From NCBI RefSeq assembly GCF_013393185.1, contig NZ_QJQX01000080.1, positions 112,189 through 176,188 of the forward strand: a stretch of 64,000 nucleotides of DNA. Reading direction: 5' to 3'. Origin of the DNA: Sphingobium lactosutens (GTDB lineage Bacteria; Pseudomonadota; Alphaproteobacteria; Sphingomonadales; Sphingomonadaceae). Every line of letters starts with the position of its first letter. The first letter of the stretch is position 1. The position numbers and the translations under genes are program-made. Shown here one piece after another: positions 39,749 to 50,183 of this stretch. The notes under the pieces are model-generated. The model searched no databases. It saw nothing but the letters and a program-made list of their open reading frames with translations, and had not been told where the DNA came from.

Positions 39749-42700
39749 GTGAAGACATTTTCGAAAAGGGCACTTCTGCGTGCCAGCGCCGCTCCGGCGA
39801 TCCTGAGCGCGTCGCTGATCGCGACCGCAGCGTTCGCGCAGGACGCGCCGCAGGGTGCGGAGGCCGAAGCCGGCGATACCATCATCGTCACCGGCTCGCT
39901 GATCCGCAATCCGAACCTGGTTCGTTCGACCCCCGTCACGGCGACCACCTCGGATCAGATCGAACTGAAGCAGAATAATACCGCAGAAGAAATTCTGCGC
40001 GAGATTCCGGGCGTCGTTCCCAGCATCGGTTCGGCGGTCAACAACGGCAATGGCGGCGCTTCGTTCGTCGACCTTCGCGGCCTGGGCAGCTTCCGCAACA
40101 TCGTTCTGCTGAACGGCGTGCGCCTGACGCCGGCCGATCTGCGGGGCCGTTTCGACCTCAACAACGTCCCTGTCGCCCTGATCGAGCGTGTGGACGTGCT
40201 GACCGGCGGCGCTTCGACGACCTACGGTGCCGACGCGATCTCGGGCGTCGTGAACTTCGTGACCAAGTCGGACTTCTCCGGTGTTGAAGGCACGGTCTCG
40301 AACCAGCTGACCGAAGATGGCGACGGCAATTATTTCCGCGCGGACGTGACCATCGGCGGCAATTTTGACGACGGCAAGGGCAATGCCGTGTTCAGCATCG
40401 GCTATCAGCAGGCCGACCCGGTATATCAGGGCGCACGCAGCTTCTCCGTCAACCAGATCGACTCCTTCACCGGCGGTTCGGGCGGTTCGGGTACGTCGGT
40501 CCCCTCGCGCTTCTCGGGCGTGAATTCGCTGGGTCTCGACACCATCACCGATGGCTGCGGCGGCACTGGCCAGCCGGCCTGTGCGGTCACGCAGGGCACG
40601 CGTCAGGTCAATGCGGCCGGCAATGCCTTCCGTCCCACCAGCGCGTTCGACGCGTTCAACTTCAACCCCTACAACATCTTCCAGACGCCGTTCGAACGCT
40701 TCAACATGTTCGGCCAGGCGCGTTACGAGATCAGCGACGCGGTCGAGGTCTATACGCGCGGCGTCTTCTCGAAGAACTCGGTCAAGACCATCATTGCGCC
40801 GTCCGGTTCGTTTGGCGTGGCGGTGACCGTTCCGCTCAGCAACCCCTTCCTGACCGACGCGCTGCGTAATGGCTTCTGCCAGTTCGACACCAATCCGGGC
40901 GCCGGCTACACGCCGCGCTTCTCGGCGGCGGAGTGCGCGGCTGCAGCGACGGCAACCGACCCGAACGATCCCAACTATCGTGAAGTCACCACCCAGCTGT
41001 CGCGTCGCGCGACCGAGGTCGGCCCGCGTATCAGCGAGTTCAAGACCACCTATTTCGACTATAGCGCTGGCTTCCGCGGCGGCATCACCGACACCATCTC
41101 GTGGGATGTCTTCGGTTCGTACGGCGAAAGCGAGAATGTGCAGTCGCAGACCGGCTACACTTTCAATTCGCGCGTGGTCGATTCGCTCTATGCGACCAAC
41201 ACCACGTCCTGCTTGCCCGGCACGATGGACGGTTGCGTCCCGGCCAACTTCTTCGGTCCGGAAGGTTCGCTCACGGATGCGATGACCAACTTCCTGACGG
41301 CTGGTCGTACGGCGTCCACGGTGTCGACCGTTACGTCGATGGCGCAGGTTCGCGGCACCATCTCGGGCGATCTCGGCTTTGCCATTCCGTCGGCATCCGA
41401 TCCGGTCGCGTTCGCGATCGGCGGCGAATATCGCAAATATAAGGCGTCGCAGGTGTCGGATCTGCTCTCGCAGTCGGGCGATCTGGGCGGCGCCGGCGGT
41501 GCAGCCCCGAACATCGCTGGCGGTTACGACGTTTATGAGGCCTATGGCGAACTCGTCGTGCCTCTCGTGCAGGACAAGCCCTTCTTCCAGAGTCTGACGT
41601 TCGAAGGCGGCCTGCGCTATTCGAGCTACACTATCGACGCTCCGGGCAAGCCGGGCTTCAATACCACGACCTGGAAGGCTGGCGGCAGCTGGGAACCGGT
41701 CGATGGTTTCAAGGTTCGTGGTAACTATGCCCATGCCGTTCGTGCGCCCAACATCTTCGAACTGTTCAACCCGCGTACGACGAACCTGACCAATCTAGCG
41801 ACCGATCCCTGCGCTTCGCTGGATGACGAAGGCAATGTGATTGCGCCGGCGCCGACCGGGGCCATCCGTGATGTCTGTATCGCTCAGATCGTCGCTGGTG
41901 GTGCATCGGCCGCTCAGGCGGCAGGTCTGCTCGGTACCATCGGCGTGCCGACCGCTGGCCAGGCCAATGCGACCTTTGGCGGCAGCACGGAAATGAAGCC
42001 GGAAACCTCGAACAGCTGGACGCTGGGCGTGGTACTGCAGCCGGCCGCGTTGCGCGGTTTCTCGGCTACGCTGGATTATTACAACATCGATATCAAGAAT
42101 GCGATTACGGAGCCGACCCCCGGCGACGCCATCCATGCCTGTTTCGATAATCCCAGCACGTCGAACGATGCCTGCACCGTCATCGTCCGTAACGCGCTCA
42201 CGGGTCAGCTGAGCGGTGATCCGAGCGATACGCCCGGCCTGTTTCTGCCGACCACCAACCAGGGCAAGCTGCGCACCCGCGGCCTGGACCTCAGCCTGAA
42301 CTATTCGAAGGACATCGGTTTCGCGAAGCTGGCGCTCAGCTTCGTCGGCAACTATACCCTCGACGCCAAGTTCCAGGCGATCCCGGGTTCGGTGTTCCGT
42401 GAATGTGTCGGCTATTACAGCGTCAACTGCGCGTCGATCCAGCCGAAGTTCCAGTGGTCGCAGCGCACCACGCTGGGCTTCGAACAGTTCGACATCTCGC
42501 TGCTGTGGCGTCATATCGACGGCGTGAAGCAGGAACCGCTGGATGCTGACACTAGCGATCCGTTCGCTTCGGGTCCGGCCTATTCGGGTCCGGTTGCAGC
42601 TCTGGGCGGTAAGGAAGTCAATTTCGGCAAGATCGACTCCTATGATTATTTCGATCTGACCGGACGGTTCATCGCCAATGACAATGTCACCTTGACGTTG

Positions 42701-42844
42701 ACGGTCCAGAACCTGCTGAACAAGAAGCCGCCGATCGTAGGCAACACCATTGGTTCGACCACGTTCAATAGCGGCAATACCTATCCGTCGACCTACGACG
42801 CGCTCGGTCGTCGTTATGCGGTGTCGGCCAAGTTCAACTTCTGA
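39749..42844 (+). CDS. TonB-dependent outer membrane receptor (receptor 2)
   Basis: 1031 residues from GTG 39749, with AGCAAGGGACT upstream like receptor 1. Signal peptide KTFSKRALLRASAAPAILSASLIATAAFA; a TonB-box-like DTIIVTGSLIRNPNL follows at about 42-56. The plug includes ILREIPGVVPSIGSAVNNG, VDLRGLGSFRNIVLLNGVRLT and LTGGASTTYGADAISGVVNF. The barrel ends YDALGRRYAVSAKFNF. It has several Cys pairs in predicted surface loops (TDGCGGTGQPACAVT, TTSCLPGTMDGCVPA, RECVGYYSVNCASI), pointing to disulphide-stapled loops. Codon choice is richer in GTT, CGT and GGT than the neighbours, as in highly expressed genes. It is convergent with the sulfotransferase-like gene. Confidence 0.95.
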   Translation: MKTFSKRALLRASAAPAILSASLIATAAFAQDAPQGAEAEAGDTIIVTGSLIRNPNLVRSTPVTATTSDQIELKQNNTAEEILREIPGVVPSIGSAVNNGNGGASFVDLRGLGSFRNIVLLNGVRLTPADLRGRFDLNNVPVALIERVDVLTGGASTTYGADAISGVVNFVTKSDFSGVEGTVSNQLTEDGDGNYFRADVTIGGNFDDGKGNAVFSIGYQQADPVYQGARSFSVNQIDSFTGGSGGSGTSVPSRFSGVNSLGLDTITDGCGGTGQPACAVTQGTRQVNAAGNAFRPTSAFDAFNFNPYNIFQTPFERFNMFGQARYEISDAVEVYTRGVFSKNSVKTIIAPSGSFGVAVTVPLSNPFLTDALRNGFCQFDTNPGAGYTPRFSAAECAAAATATDPNDPNYREVTTQLSRRATEVGPRISEFKTTYFDYSAGFRGGITDTISWDVFGSYGESENVQSQTGYTFNSRVVDSLYATNTTSCLPGTMDGCVPANFFGPEGSLTDAMTNFLTAGRTASTVSTVTSMAQVRGTISGDLGFAIPSASDPVAFAIGGEYRKYKASQVSDLLSQSGDLGGAGGAAPNIAGGYDVYEAYGELVVPLVQDKPFFQSLTFEGGLRYSSYTIDAPGKPGFNTTTWKAGGSWEPVDGFKVRGNYAHAVRAPNIFELFNPRTTNLTNLATDPCASLDDEGNVIAPAPTGAIRDVCIAQIVAGGASAAQAAGLLGTIGVPTAGQANATFGGSTEMKPETSNSWTLGVVLQPAALRGFSATLDYYNIDIKNAITEPTPGDAIHACFDNPSTSNDACTVIVRNALTGQLSGDPSDTPGLFLPTTNQGKLRTRGLDLSLNYSKDIGFAKLALSFVGNYTLDAKFQAIPGSVFRECVGYYSVNCASIQPKFQWSQRTTLGFEQFDISLLWRHIDGVKQEPLDADTSDPFASGPAYSGPVAALGGKEVNFGKIDSYDYFDLTGRFIANDNVTLTLTVQNLLNKKPPIVGNTIGSTTFNSGNTYPSTYDALGRRYAVSAKFNF

Positions 42845-42870
42845 TCGACCTGACAGGCAAGTAAAAGGAA

Positions 42871-42897
42871 AGGGCCGGTGGAAACACCGGCCCTTTT
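42871..42897 (+). terminator. Terminator after receptor 2
   Basis: Ten-base perfect stem (42871-42880 with 42885-42894), loop GAAA, then TTTTT. It follows the receptor stop by 26 bases and lies before the convergent sulfotransferase-like gene end. Confidence 0.92.
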
Positions 42898-42929
42898 TCA
42901 AGCAGCGCGGAAAGCGGAGAGAGCCAGCC

Positions 42930-43958
42930 TCAATCCAGCAATGGTCGGGGCAATGCCATCGGAATGGCGGCGTTGGTGGCGAGGACGCGGGTCCAATGCG
43001 CGACCTTCTCCACTTCGTCCTTGAAGGTTTCGAAATCGCGCCGGGCCTGGCTGGCCCGCTGGCCATCGGCAAATGCCGCGCCGCTCTTGGCATCGCACGC
43101 GAAGACGGGGCCGGCGACGATCTTCTCGATCGTCGCTTCGTCCATCGCCAGCCCGAACAGCCGCGCGAGCCTCGCCAGACTTTCCTTCGGCCGGGCGACC
43201 AATGTCTCGCTGTCGAGTGTAGCCACCCTGTCGCCAAGCTGGTCGGCCAGCATCGCGAACTGCCGCTGCTGCGCGAGCCAGCCGACGGCGGCGACCTGGA
43301 TGTCCGTCAAGCCAAGATACTGGTCCGGGACGATCCCGATCGGCGCCAGCATGCCTTCCAGCATCAGCTTCTGGAACAGGTCGCGGACCCACAATCGTCC
43401 CCACATGCCCTTGCGGGCGATCGAGGCGAGATACATGTCGAGCGGTGCATGCAGCAGCAGCGCGCGTGCCTGCGGCCGCAGCCCCATGATGCCGGGGATC
43501 AACGGATTGACGATGTTGGAGGGCTTGATCACCACCGCCTCGCCGGGCGCGAACGGCCGCGCCAGCAAGCGCATCCCTTCGTCCAGCACACGCGCCACCT
43601 CCGGCCCCTTCGCGCCGCGGTGTCGCCAGCCGATCAGGTCATTGAGCAGCACGGGTTCCTTGAGACCCATCGCCACGCCAGGATGGTCGAAGGCGGCGGC
43701 AAGCAGCGTCGAGCAGCAATAGGCCGAATGGAAGATGAAATGGATCGCCCCCGGCGCGGCGGCCTGCGGCATGGCGTCGGTCCGGCGCACGACCAGCGGC
43801 TGCCCCTGCTGCTCCAGATGCTCATCCGTCAGGAACGGGATCGTGCCATGCTGTTCGCGCGGGACATGGCGCATATGAAAGGCGTCATGGCCCGGATCGT
43901 AGCGATGGGCGAGCCATTCGGCATCGGCCATGGCATTGCGGAGGGAGGAGGCGCTCAT
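42930..43958 (-). CDS. Sulfotransferase-like P-loop protein
   Basis: 342 residues from ATG 43958 (GAAGG 8 bases upstream). A PAPS-binding-like loop is seen at about residue 72-87: IHFIFHSAYCCSTLLAAAFD, with the S-x(4)-STLL pattern of sulfotransferases, followed by GLKEPVLLNDL, where the family normally has the L-x-EP segment of the fold. LARPFAPGEAVVIKPSNIVNPL and a second phosphate-binding-like region ARALLLHAPLDMYLASIARKG come next. The C-terminal part is helical. No membrane segment or signal. It is divergent from the TPR/beta-hydroxylase gene over 106 bases and lies next to receptor 2. Sulfotransferase activity is inferred from motif only. Confidence 0.75.
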   Translation of the reverse strand: MSASSLRNAMADAEWLAHRYDPGHDAFHMRHVPREQHGTIPFLTDEHLEQQGQPLVVRRTDAMPQAAAPGAIHFIFHSAYCCSTLLAAAFDHPGVAMGLKEPVLLNDLIGWRHRGAKGPEVARVLDEGMRLLARPFAPGEAVVIKPSNIVNPLIPGIMGLRPQARALLLHAPLDMYLASIARKGMWGRLWVRDLFQKLMLEGMLAPIGIVPDQYLGLTDIQVAAVGWLAQQRQFAMLADQLGDRVATLDSETLVARPKESLARLARLFGLAMDEATIEKIVAGPVFACDAKSGAAFADGQRASQARRDFETFKDEVEKVAHWTRVLATNAAIPMALPRPLLD

Positions 43959-44064
43959 GAGCCAAGCCTTCGCATGGCTGACTTGTCCGTACAAGCTGGC
44001 GCGATTTCACCCACTTGCCACGGCTTCGGCGTCTGATAGCCTGACATGTCAAGGCGGGGGGCAT

Positions 44065-45345
44065 ATGGACGCGAATGTCGGACGGTTGTTGCAACAGGCG
44101 GTGGAGGCGCGGCGGCATGGCCGCGTTGCGGAGGCCGAACAGGCGTTGGGCGAAGCGTTGCGTCGCCAGCCGGGGCAGCCGCAAGCACTCAACCTGCTCG
44201 GCCTGATTGCCCTCGACCACAGCGATTTTGCCACCGCGCGCACCCATTTCCACGCAGCCACGCAGGCCGATCCTGGCGAGGCAGCTCTCTGGATGAATGT
44301 CGCCTCCGCCGAGCGTGGCCTTGCCGATGCCGAAGGCGAGCGCGGCGCGCTGGCGCAGGCGATCGCGATCGACCAGCGCAATTTCATGGCGCAGTTGCGC
44401 CTGGCGCAGTTGCAGCAGCGGCTCAACGAAGCGCAGCCCGCCGCCGACAGCTGGGGCAAGGTGCTGGCGATGGCGGCCGGGATGACGGACATCCCGCCAG
44501 CGCTGGCTGCGACATTGGATGCCGGGCGCCAGTTCGTCCGCGACCATAATGCGCGCTTCGCCTCCTTTGTCGAAGCGGGCGTGGCGGAGACGCTGGAGGC
44601 ATCCGATGCACTCGCCCGGCGGCGGTTCCAGACATGTCTCGACCATGAATTCGGGCGGCGCTCGGTATATCAGAATCACTGTTCCGGACTGTATTATCCT
44701 TTCCTTCCGGCCGACGAGTTTTTCGATCGCGCGCATTTTCCCTGGATGGCGCAATTGGAGGCCCAGACGGATGGGATCCGCGCAGAGTTTCTGGCGCTGG
44801 TGGAAAAGCAAGGGGCCTCCGTCCGGCCCTATGTGCGGCAGGATGCGGGAACACCGGAGAATAAGTGGACCGCGCTCGACGGATCGCTCGATTGGGGTGC
44901 GGCTTTCCTGTGGGAATATGGCGCGCGGAACGAGGCCGTCTGTGCTGCCTGTCCACAGACGGTGGCCGCCCTGGAGGCGTTGCCGCGCGCCGACATTCCC
45001 AGACGCGCGCCGTCGGCCTTCTTCTCGCTGCTCAAGCCCGGAAGCCATATCCCGGCGCATACCGGCGTCACCAACACCCGCGCCATCATTCATCTGCCGC
45101 TGATCGTGCCGCCAGGTTGTTTCTTCCGAGTGGGCGGGGAGACCAGGGCATGGGAAGAAGGCAAGGCCTTCGCCTTCGACGACACGATAGACCATGAGGC
45201 CTGGAACGAAAGCGAGCATTTGCGCGTGGTGCTGATCTTCGACGTGTGGAATCCGCATTTGTCGCTTGAAGAGCAGCAATTATTGAAGCAATTCTATGCC
45301 ACGGCCGATGCCAGCAAGACGAAGGACGTCCCGGCGAGCATCTGA
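44065..45345 (+). CDS. TPR protein with aspartyl/asparaginyl beta-hydroxylase domain
   Basis: 426 residues from ATG 44065 with AAGGCGGGGGG upstream. Residues 1-140 form TPR-like helices (AEAEQALGEALRRQPGQPQALNLLGLIALD and following). From about 210 the Asp_Arg_Hydrox fold begins: ALARRRFQTCLDHEF, FFSLLKPGSHIPAHTGVTNTRAIIHLPL, GCFFRVGGETRAWEEGKAFAFDD and HEAWNESEHLRVVLIFDVWNPHLS. His332 and His377 are the iron ligands, by comparison with mammalian AspH, and the Arg after them binds 2-oxoglutarate. The enzyme should hydroxylate Asp/Asn residues of a protein or peptide. No signal peptide, so it is cytoplasmic, unlike the ER-facing mammalian enzyme. Confidence 0.9.
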   Translation: MDANVGRLLQQAVEARRHGRVAEAEQALGEALRRQPGQPQALNLLGLIALDHSDFATARTHFHAATQADPGEAALWMNVASAERGLADAEGERGALAQAIAIDQRNFMAQLRLAQLQQRLNEAQPAADSWGKVLAMAAGMTDIPPALAATLDAGRQFVRDHNARFASFVEAGVAETLEASDALARRRFQTCLDHEFGRRSVYQNHCSGLYYPFLPADEFFDRAHFPWMAQLEAQTDGIRAEFLALVEKQGASVRPYVRQDAGTPENKWTALDGSLDWGAAFLWEYGARNEAVCAACPQTVAALEALPRADIPRRAPSAFFSLLKPGSHIPAHTGVTNTRAIIHLPLIVPPGCFFRVGGETRAWEEGKAFAFDDTIDHEAWNESEHLRVVLIFDVWNPHLSLEEQQLLKQFYATADASKTKDVPASI

Positions 45346-45397
45346 TCGACGGCAGGATCGCGATCATCGCGTCCGCCGCCTTTCTGGGAGACTTCTA

Positions 45398-45655
45398 GTG
45401 CGTGCTTTGAAGGCAGTAATCGCGTCCAGCCTGTTCATGATCGCCATGCCTGCGCTGGCGGAGGACAAGCCAAAGCTGGACCGCAACGATCCCAATGCAG
45501 TGCGCTGCAAGCGGCTCGACGTCACCGGTTCGCTGGTGCGCAAGGAGCGCATCTGCAGGACCAATGCGGAATGGCGCGTCATCAGCGAACAGCAGAATCG
45601 GGACGCTGACGACCTGATCACCCGCAGCCGGGCTGGGATGAATCCCAGCGGTTGA
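45398..45655 (+). CDS. Small exported hypothetical protein
   Basis: 85 residues from GTG 45398; GGGAG is located 10 bases upstream. Signal peptide RALKAVIASSLFMIAMPALA, then DPNAVRCKRLDVTGSLVRKERICRTNAEWRVISEQQN. The pattern C-x(n)-TGS-x(4)-R-x-C-x(2)-x-x-W is found in many small secreted proteins of sphingomonads and suggests a single disulphide. Function unknown. Ends at a terminator shared with clpB. Confidence 0.8.
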   Translation: MRALKAVIASSLFMIAMPALAEDKPKLDRNDPNAVRCKRLDVTGSLVRKERICRTNAEWRVISEQQNRDADDLITRSRAGMNPSG

Positions 45656-45680
45656 AGTATCGGCGGCTTTGCTCAAGCAT

Positions 45681-45713
45681 AAAAGGCCCGCCACTTCCTG
45701 CGGCGGGCCTTTT
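45681..45713. terminator. Bidirectional terminator between the small exported gene and clpB
   Basis: AAAAGGCCCGCC (45681-45692) pairs perfectly with GGCGGGCCTTTT (45702-45713), loop of 9 bases. It lies between convergent genes, 3 bases before the clpB stop. Confidence 0.9.
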
Positions 45714-45716
45714 CGT

Positions 45717-48296
<2,580 letters not shown>

Positions 48297-48369
48297 GTGC
48301 ATCCACTCAAATTGATAGCGGCGATGTAGTGTTGCTCAAAAACCACACAAGAGGCGATGCGCAATTTCC

Positions 48370-50019
48370 TTATTTGGGCGCCTTGGCGGCATCCGGCGCG
48401 AACAGGTCGCCGAAGAAATCCTTGGCGAACCATAAAGGCGGGGTGTCGCCATCAGCCATGGCGCGGGTAATGCGGTAATTGGCCTCGGCAAAGCGCGCGC
48501 CCGCTCTCCAGTCGATCTTCTGCATCATGTCGTCGCCGGGATGATGATAGGCGCCGCCCAGAAACGCGTCCCACGCCTTCTCACCGCCATTGGCGAAACC
48601 GGTGGCGAGGAAGACGGCGGGCACGCCCTGCTTGACGAACATATAATGGTCGGAACGGACGAAAATCGTTTCCTGCGGCATCGGGTCGGGCGACAGCTTC
48701 ACGCCCATCGGCGCGACCGCCTTGGCGACGATCGGTCCCAGCGTCGAATGGTCCGCGCCGAAGGCGACGACGTCGGTGAAGGGATAGAGCAGCAGCGGCA
48801 TGTCGAGGTCGACATTGCCGACGATCTGCTTGACGGGAACGGATGGGTGACGGGCGAAATAATCCGCGCCCAGCAGCCCCTTTTCCTCAGCCGTGGAGGC
48901 GAGGAAGATGATCGAGCGGCGCGGCTTGTCCGGGGATTGCGCCATGGCGCGCGCGACTTCCAGCATGGTCGCGATGCCCGCGCCATTGTCCAGCGCGCCA
49001 TTGTTGATCCGGTCCTTATCTGCCGGATCGTCGGGTTTCGCCGGGCTGATGCCGATATGGTCGAGATGGGCGGACAGGACGACATACTCATCCTTCAGCT
49101 TCGGGTCGCTGCCGGGCAGGATGGCGACGACATTGGGGCTGGTGACGCGCTCGCTGACGGTGTCCGCCTTGATCGTCACGCTCGTCTTGAGCGCGAAGCC
49201 CTTGGGCTTGCCGCCCGCCTTGTCGGCGGTCTTGCGGATCGCGGTGATGGTCGTGGGCGCGCCGGCGAACACGGCTTCTGCCGCCGGATCGTTGAGCGCG
49301 GCGGAAGCGCGCAGCCCCGGTGCGGCGTTGAAGGGGACGCCTTCGGGCGAGACCCAGGTGAAATCGGGTTCGTCGGCGAACTGCGCCATGCGCGCCCAGG
49401 GGCGGGCCTTCATCGACTGGATGGTGCCAAGCGACAGCATGCCGATCGCGCCATGCGCTTCGGCGACCTTGCCCTTGGTCGCGGACAGATGCGCGCCTTC
49501 CTCGCTCGGCAGTCCCTTGGGATAGCCGCGCAGGGTGACGACCATTTTCCCCTTCACGTCCAGGCCGGCATAATCGTCGAGGCCGAGGCGCTTGTTTTCG
49601 AGGCCATAGCCTACGAAGACCAGCGGCGCGGTCACGTCCAGATGCGGCTCGGCGGCATTGATGCCGACGATGACGTCACCAGCATGGGCGAAGCTCTTTG
49701 CACCGCCCGCGCCGGTGACGGTCAGGGTGGCGGGCGTCTTGCCGAATTCGGTCTTCTGGAAGGTGATGCGCTGGAGCCAGCCATTCTGATCGCCGGCCGG
49801 CTTGAGGCCGAGGCCGTCAAACTGGCTGGCGACATAACGGGCGGCGATCTCATGCCCCTCGCTGCCGGTATCGCGGCCCTTGAGCAGATCGTCGGCGAGA
49901 AATTCGACATGGGCGCGCATGGCGGCGGGCGTGAAGACGGGATCGGCGGAAGACTGGGCCGACAGGGCGGCAGGGATCACGAGGGCGGAGGCGGCAGCCA
50001 GCAGGGCCAGGCGTTTCAT
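48370..50019 (-). CDS. Secreted M28 family zinc peptidase with PA domain
   Basis: 549 residues from ATG 50019. Signal peptide KRLALLAAASALVIPAALSAQ. A PA-type insert (about 130-240, including PLVFVGYGLENKRLGLDDYAGLDVKGKMVV) precedes the catalytic domain. Zinc ligands: His in VLSAHLDHIG, Asp in NNGALDNGAG, Glu-Glu in ASTAEEKGLLGADY, Asp in GNVDLDMPLL and His in GAYHHPGDDM. It should be an aminopeptidase in the periplasm or outside. The ribosome site is weak. It is divergent from the M16 peptidase across 164 bases, and the pair may act together on imported peptides. Confidence 0.93.
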   Translation of the reverse strand: MKRLALLAAASALVIPAALSAQSSADPVFTPAAMRAHVEFLADDLLKGRDTGSEGHEIAARYVASQFDGLGLKPAGDQNGWLQRITFQKTEFGKTPATLTVTGAGGAKSFAHAGDVIVGINAAEPHLDVTAPLVFVGYGLENKRLGLDDYAGLDVKGKMVVTLRGYPKGLPSEEGAHLSATKGKVAEAHGAIGMLSLGTIQSMKARPWARMAQFADEPDFTWVSPEGVPFNAAPGLRASAALNDPAAEAVFAGAPTTITAIRKTADKAGGKPKGFALKTSVTIKADTVSERVTSPNVVAILPGSDPKLKDEYVVLSAHLDHIGISPAKPDDPADKDRINNGALDNGAGIATMLEVARAMAQSPDKPRRSIIFLASTAEEKGLLGADYFARHPSVPVKQIVGNVDLDMPLLLYPFTDVVAFGADHSTLGPIVAKAVAPMGVKLSPDPMPQETIFVRSDHYMFVKQGVPAVFLATGFANGGEKAWDAFLGGAYHHPGDDMMQKIDWRAGARFAEANYRITRAMADGDTPPLWFAKDFFGDLFAPDAAKAPK

Positions 50020-50183
50020 GGCGGAAGGGACTTTCTGGTCAGATATTATGGCGACAGGATTGCCGTCCCGCGAAACGTCTGTCCACCCTTTGCGTATTGC
50101 ACGCCTATCACGCCTCGCTATGGTGCGGACCATCGTGGCGCGTTCGTCGCCGCTTGGTCCGTAGCTCCTGCCAGAGGCCTTTC

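Noticed and set aside
39692..41734. 680-codon open frame antisense to receptor 2
   Set aside because: No family features; opposite strand coding is clear.
48297..48369. Possible sigma-32 promoter before clpB
   Set aside because: CTTG and CTACAT-like boxes can be found but spacing and -10 do not fit the alphaproteobacterial heat-shock consensus well enough to claim.
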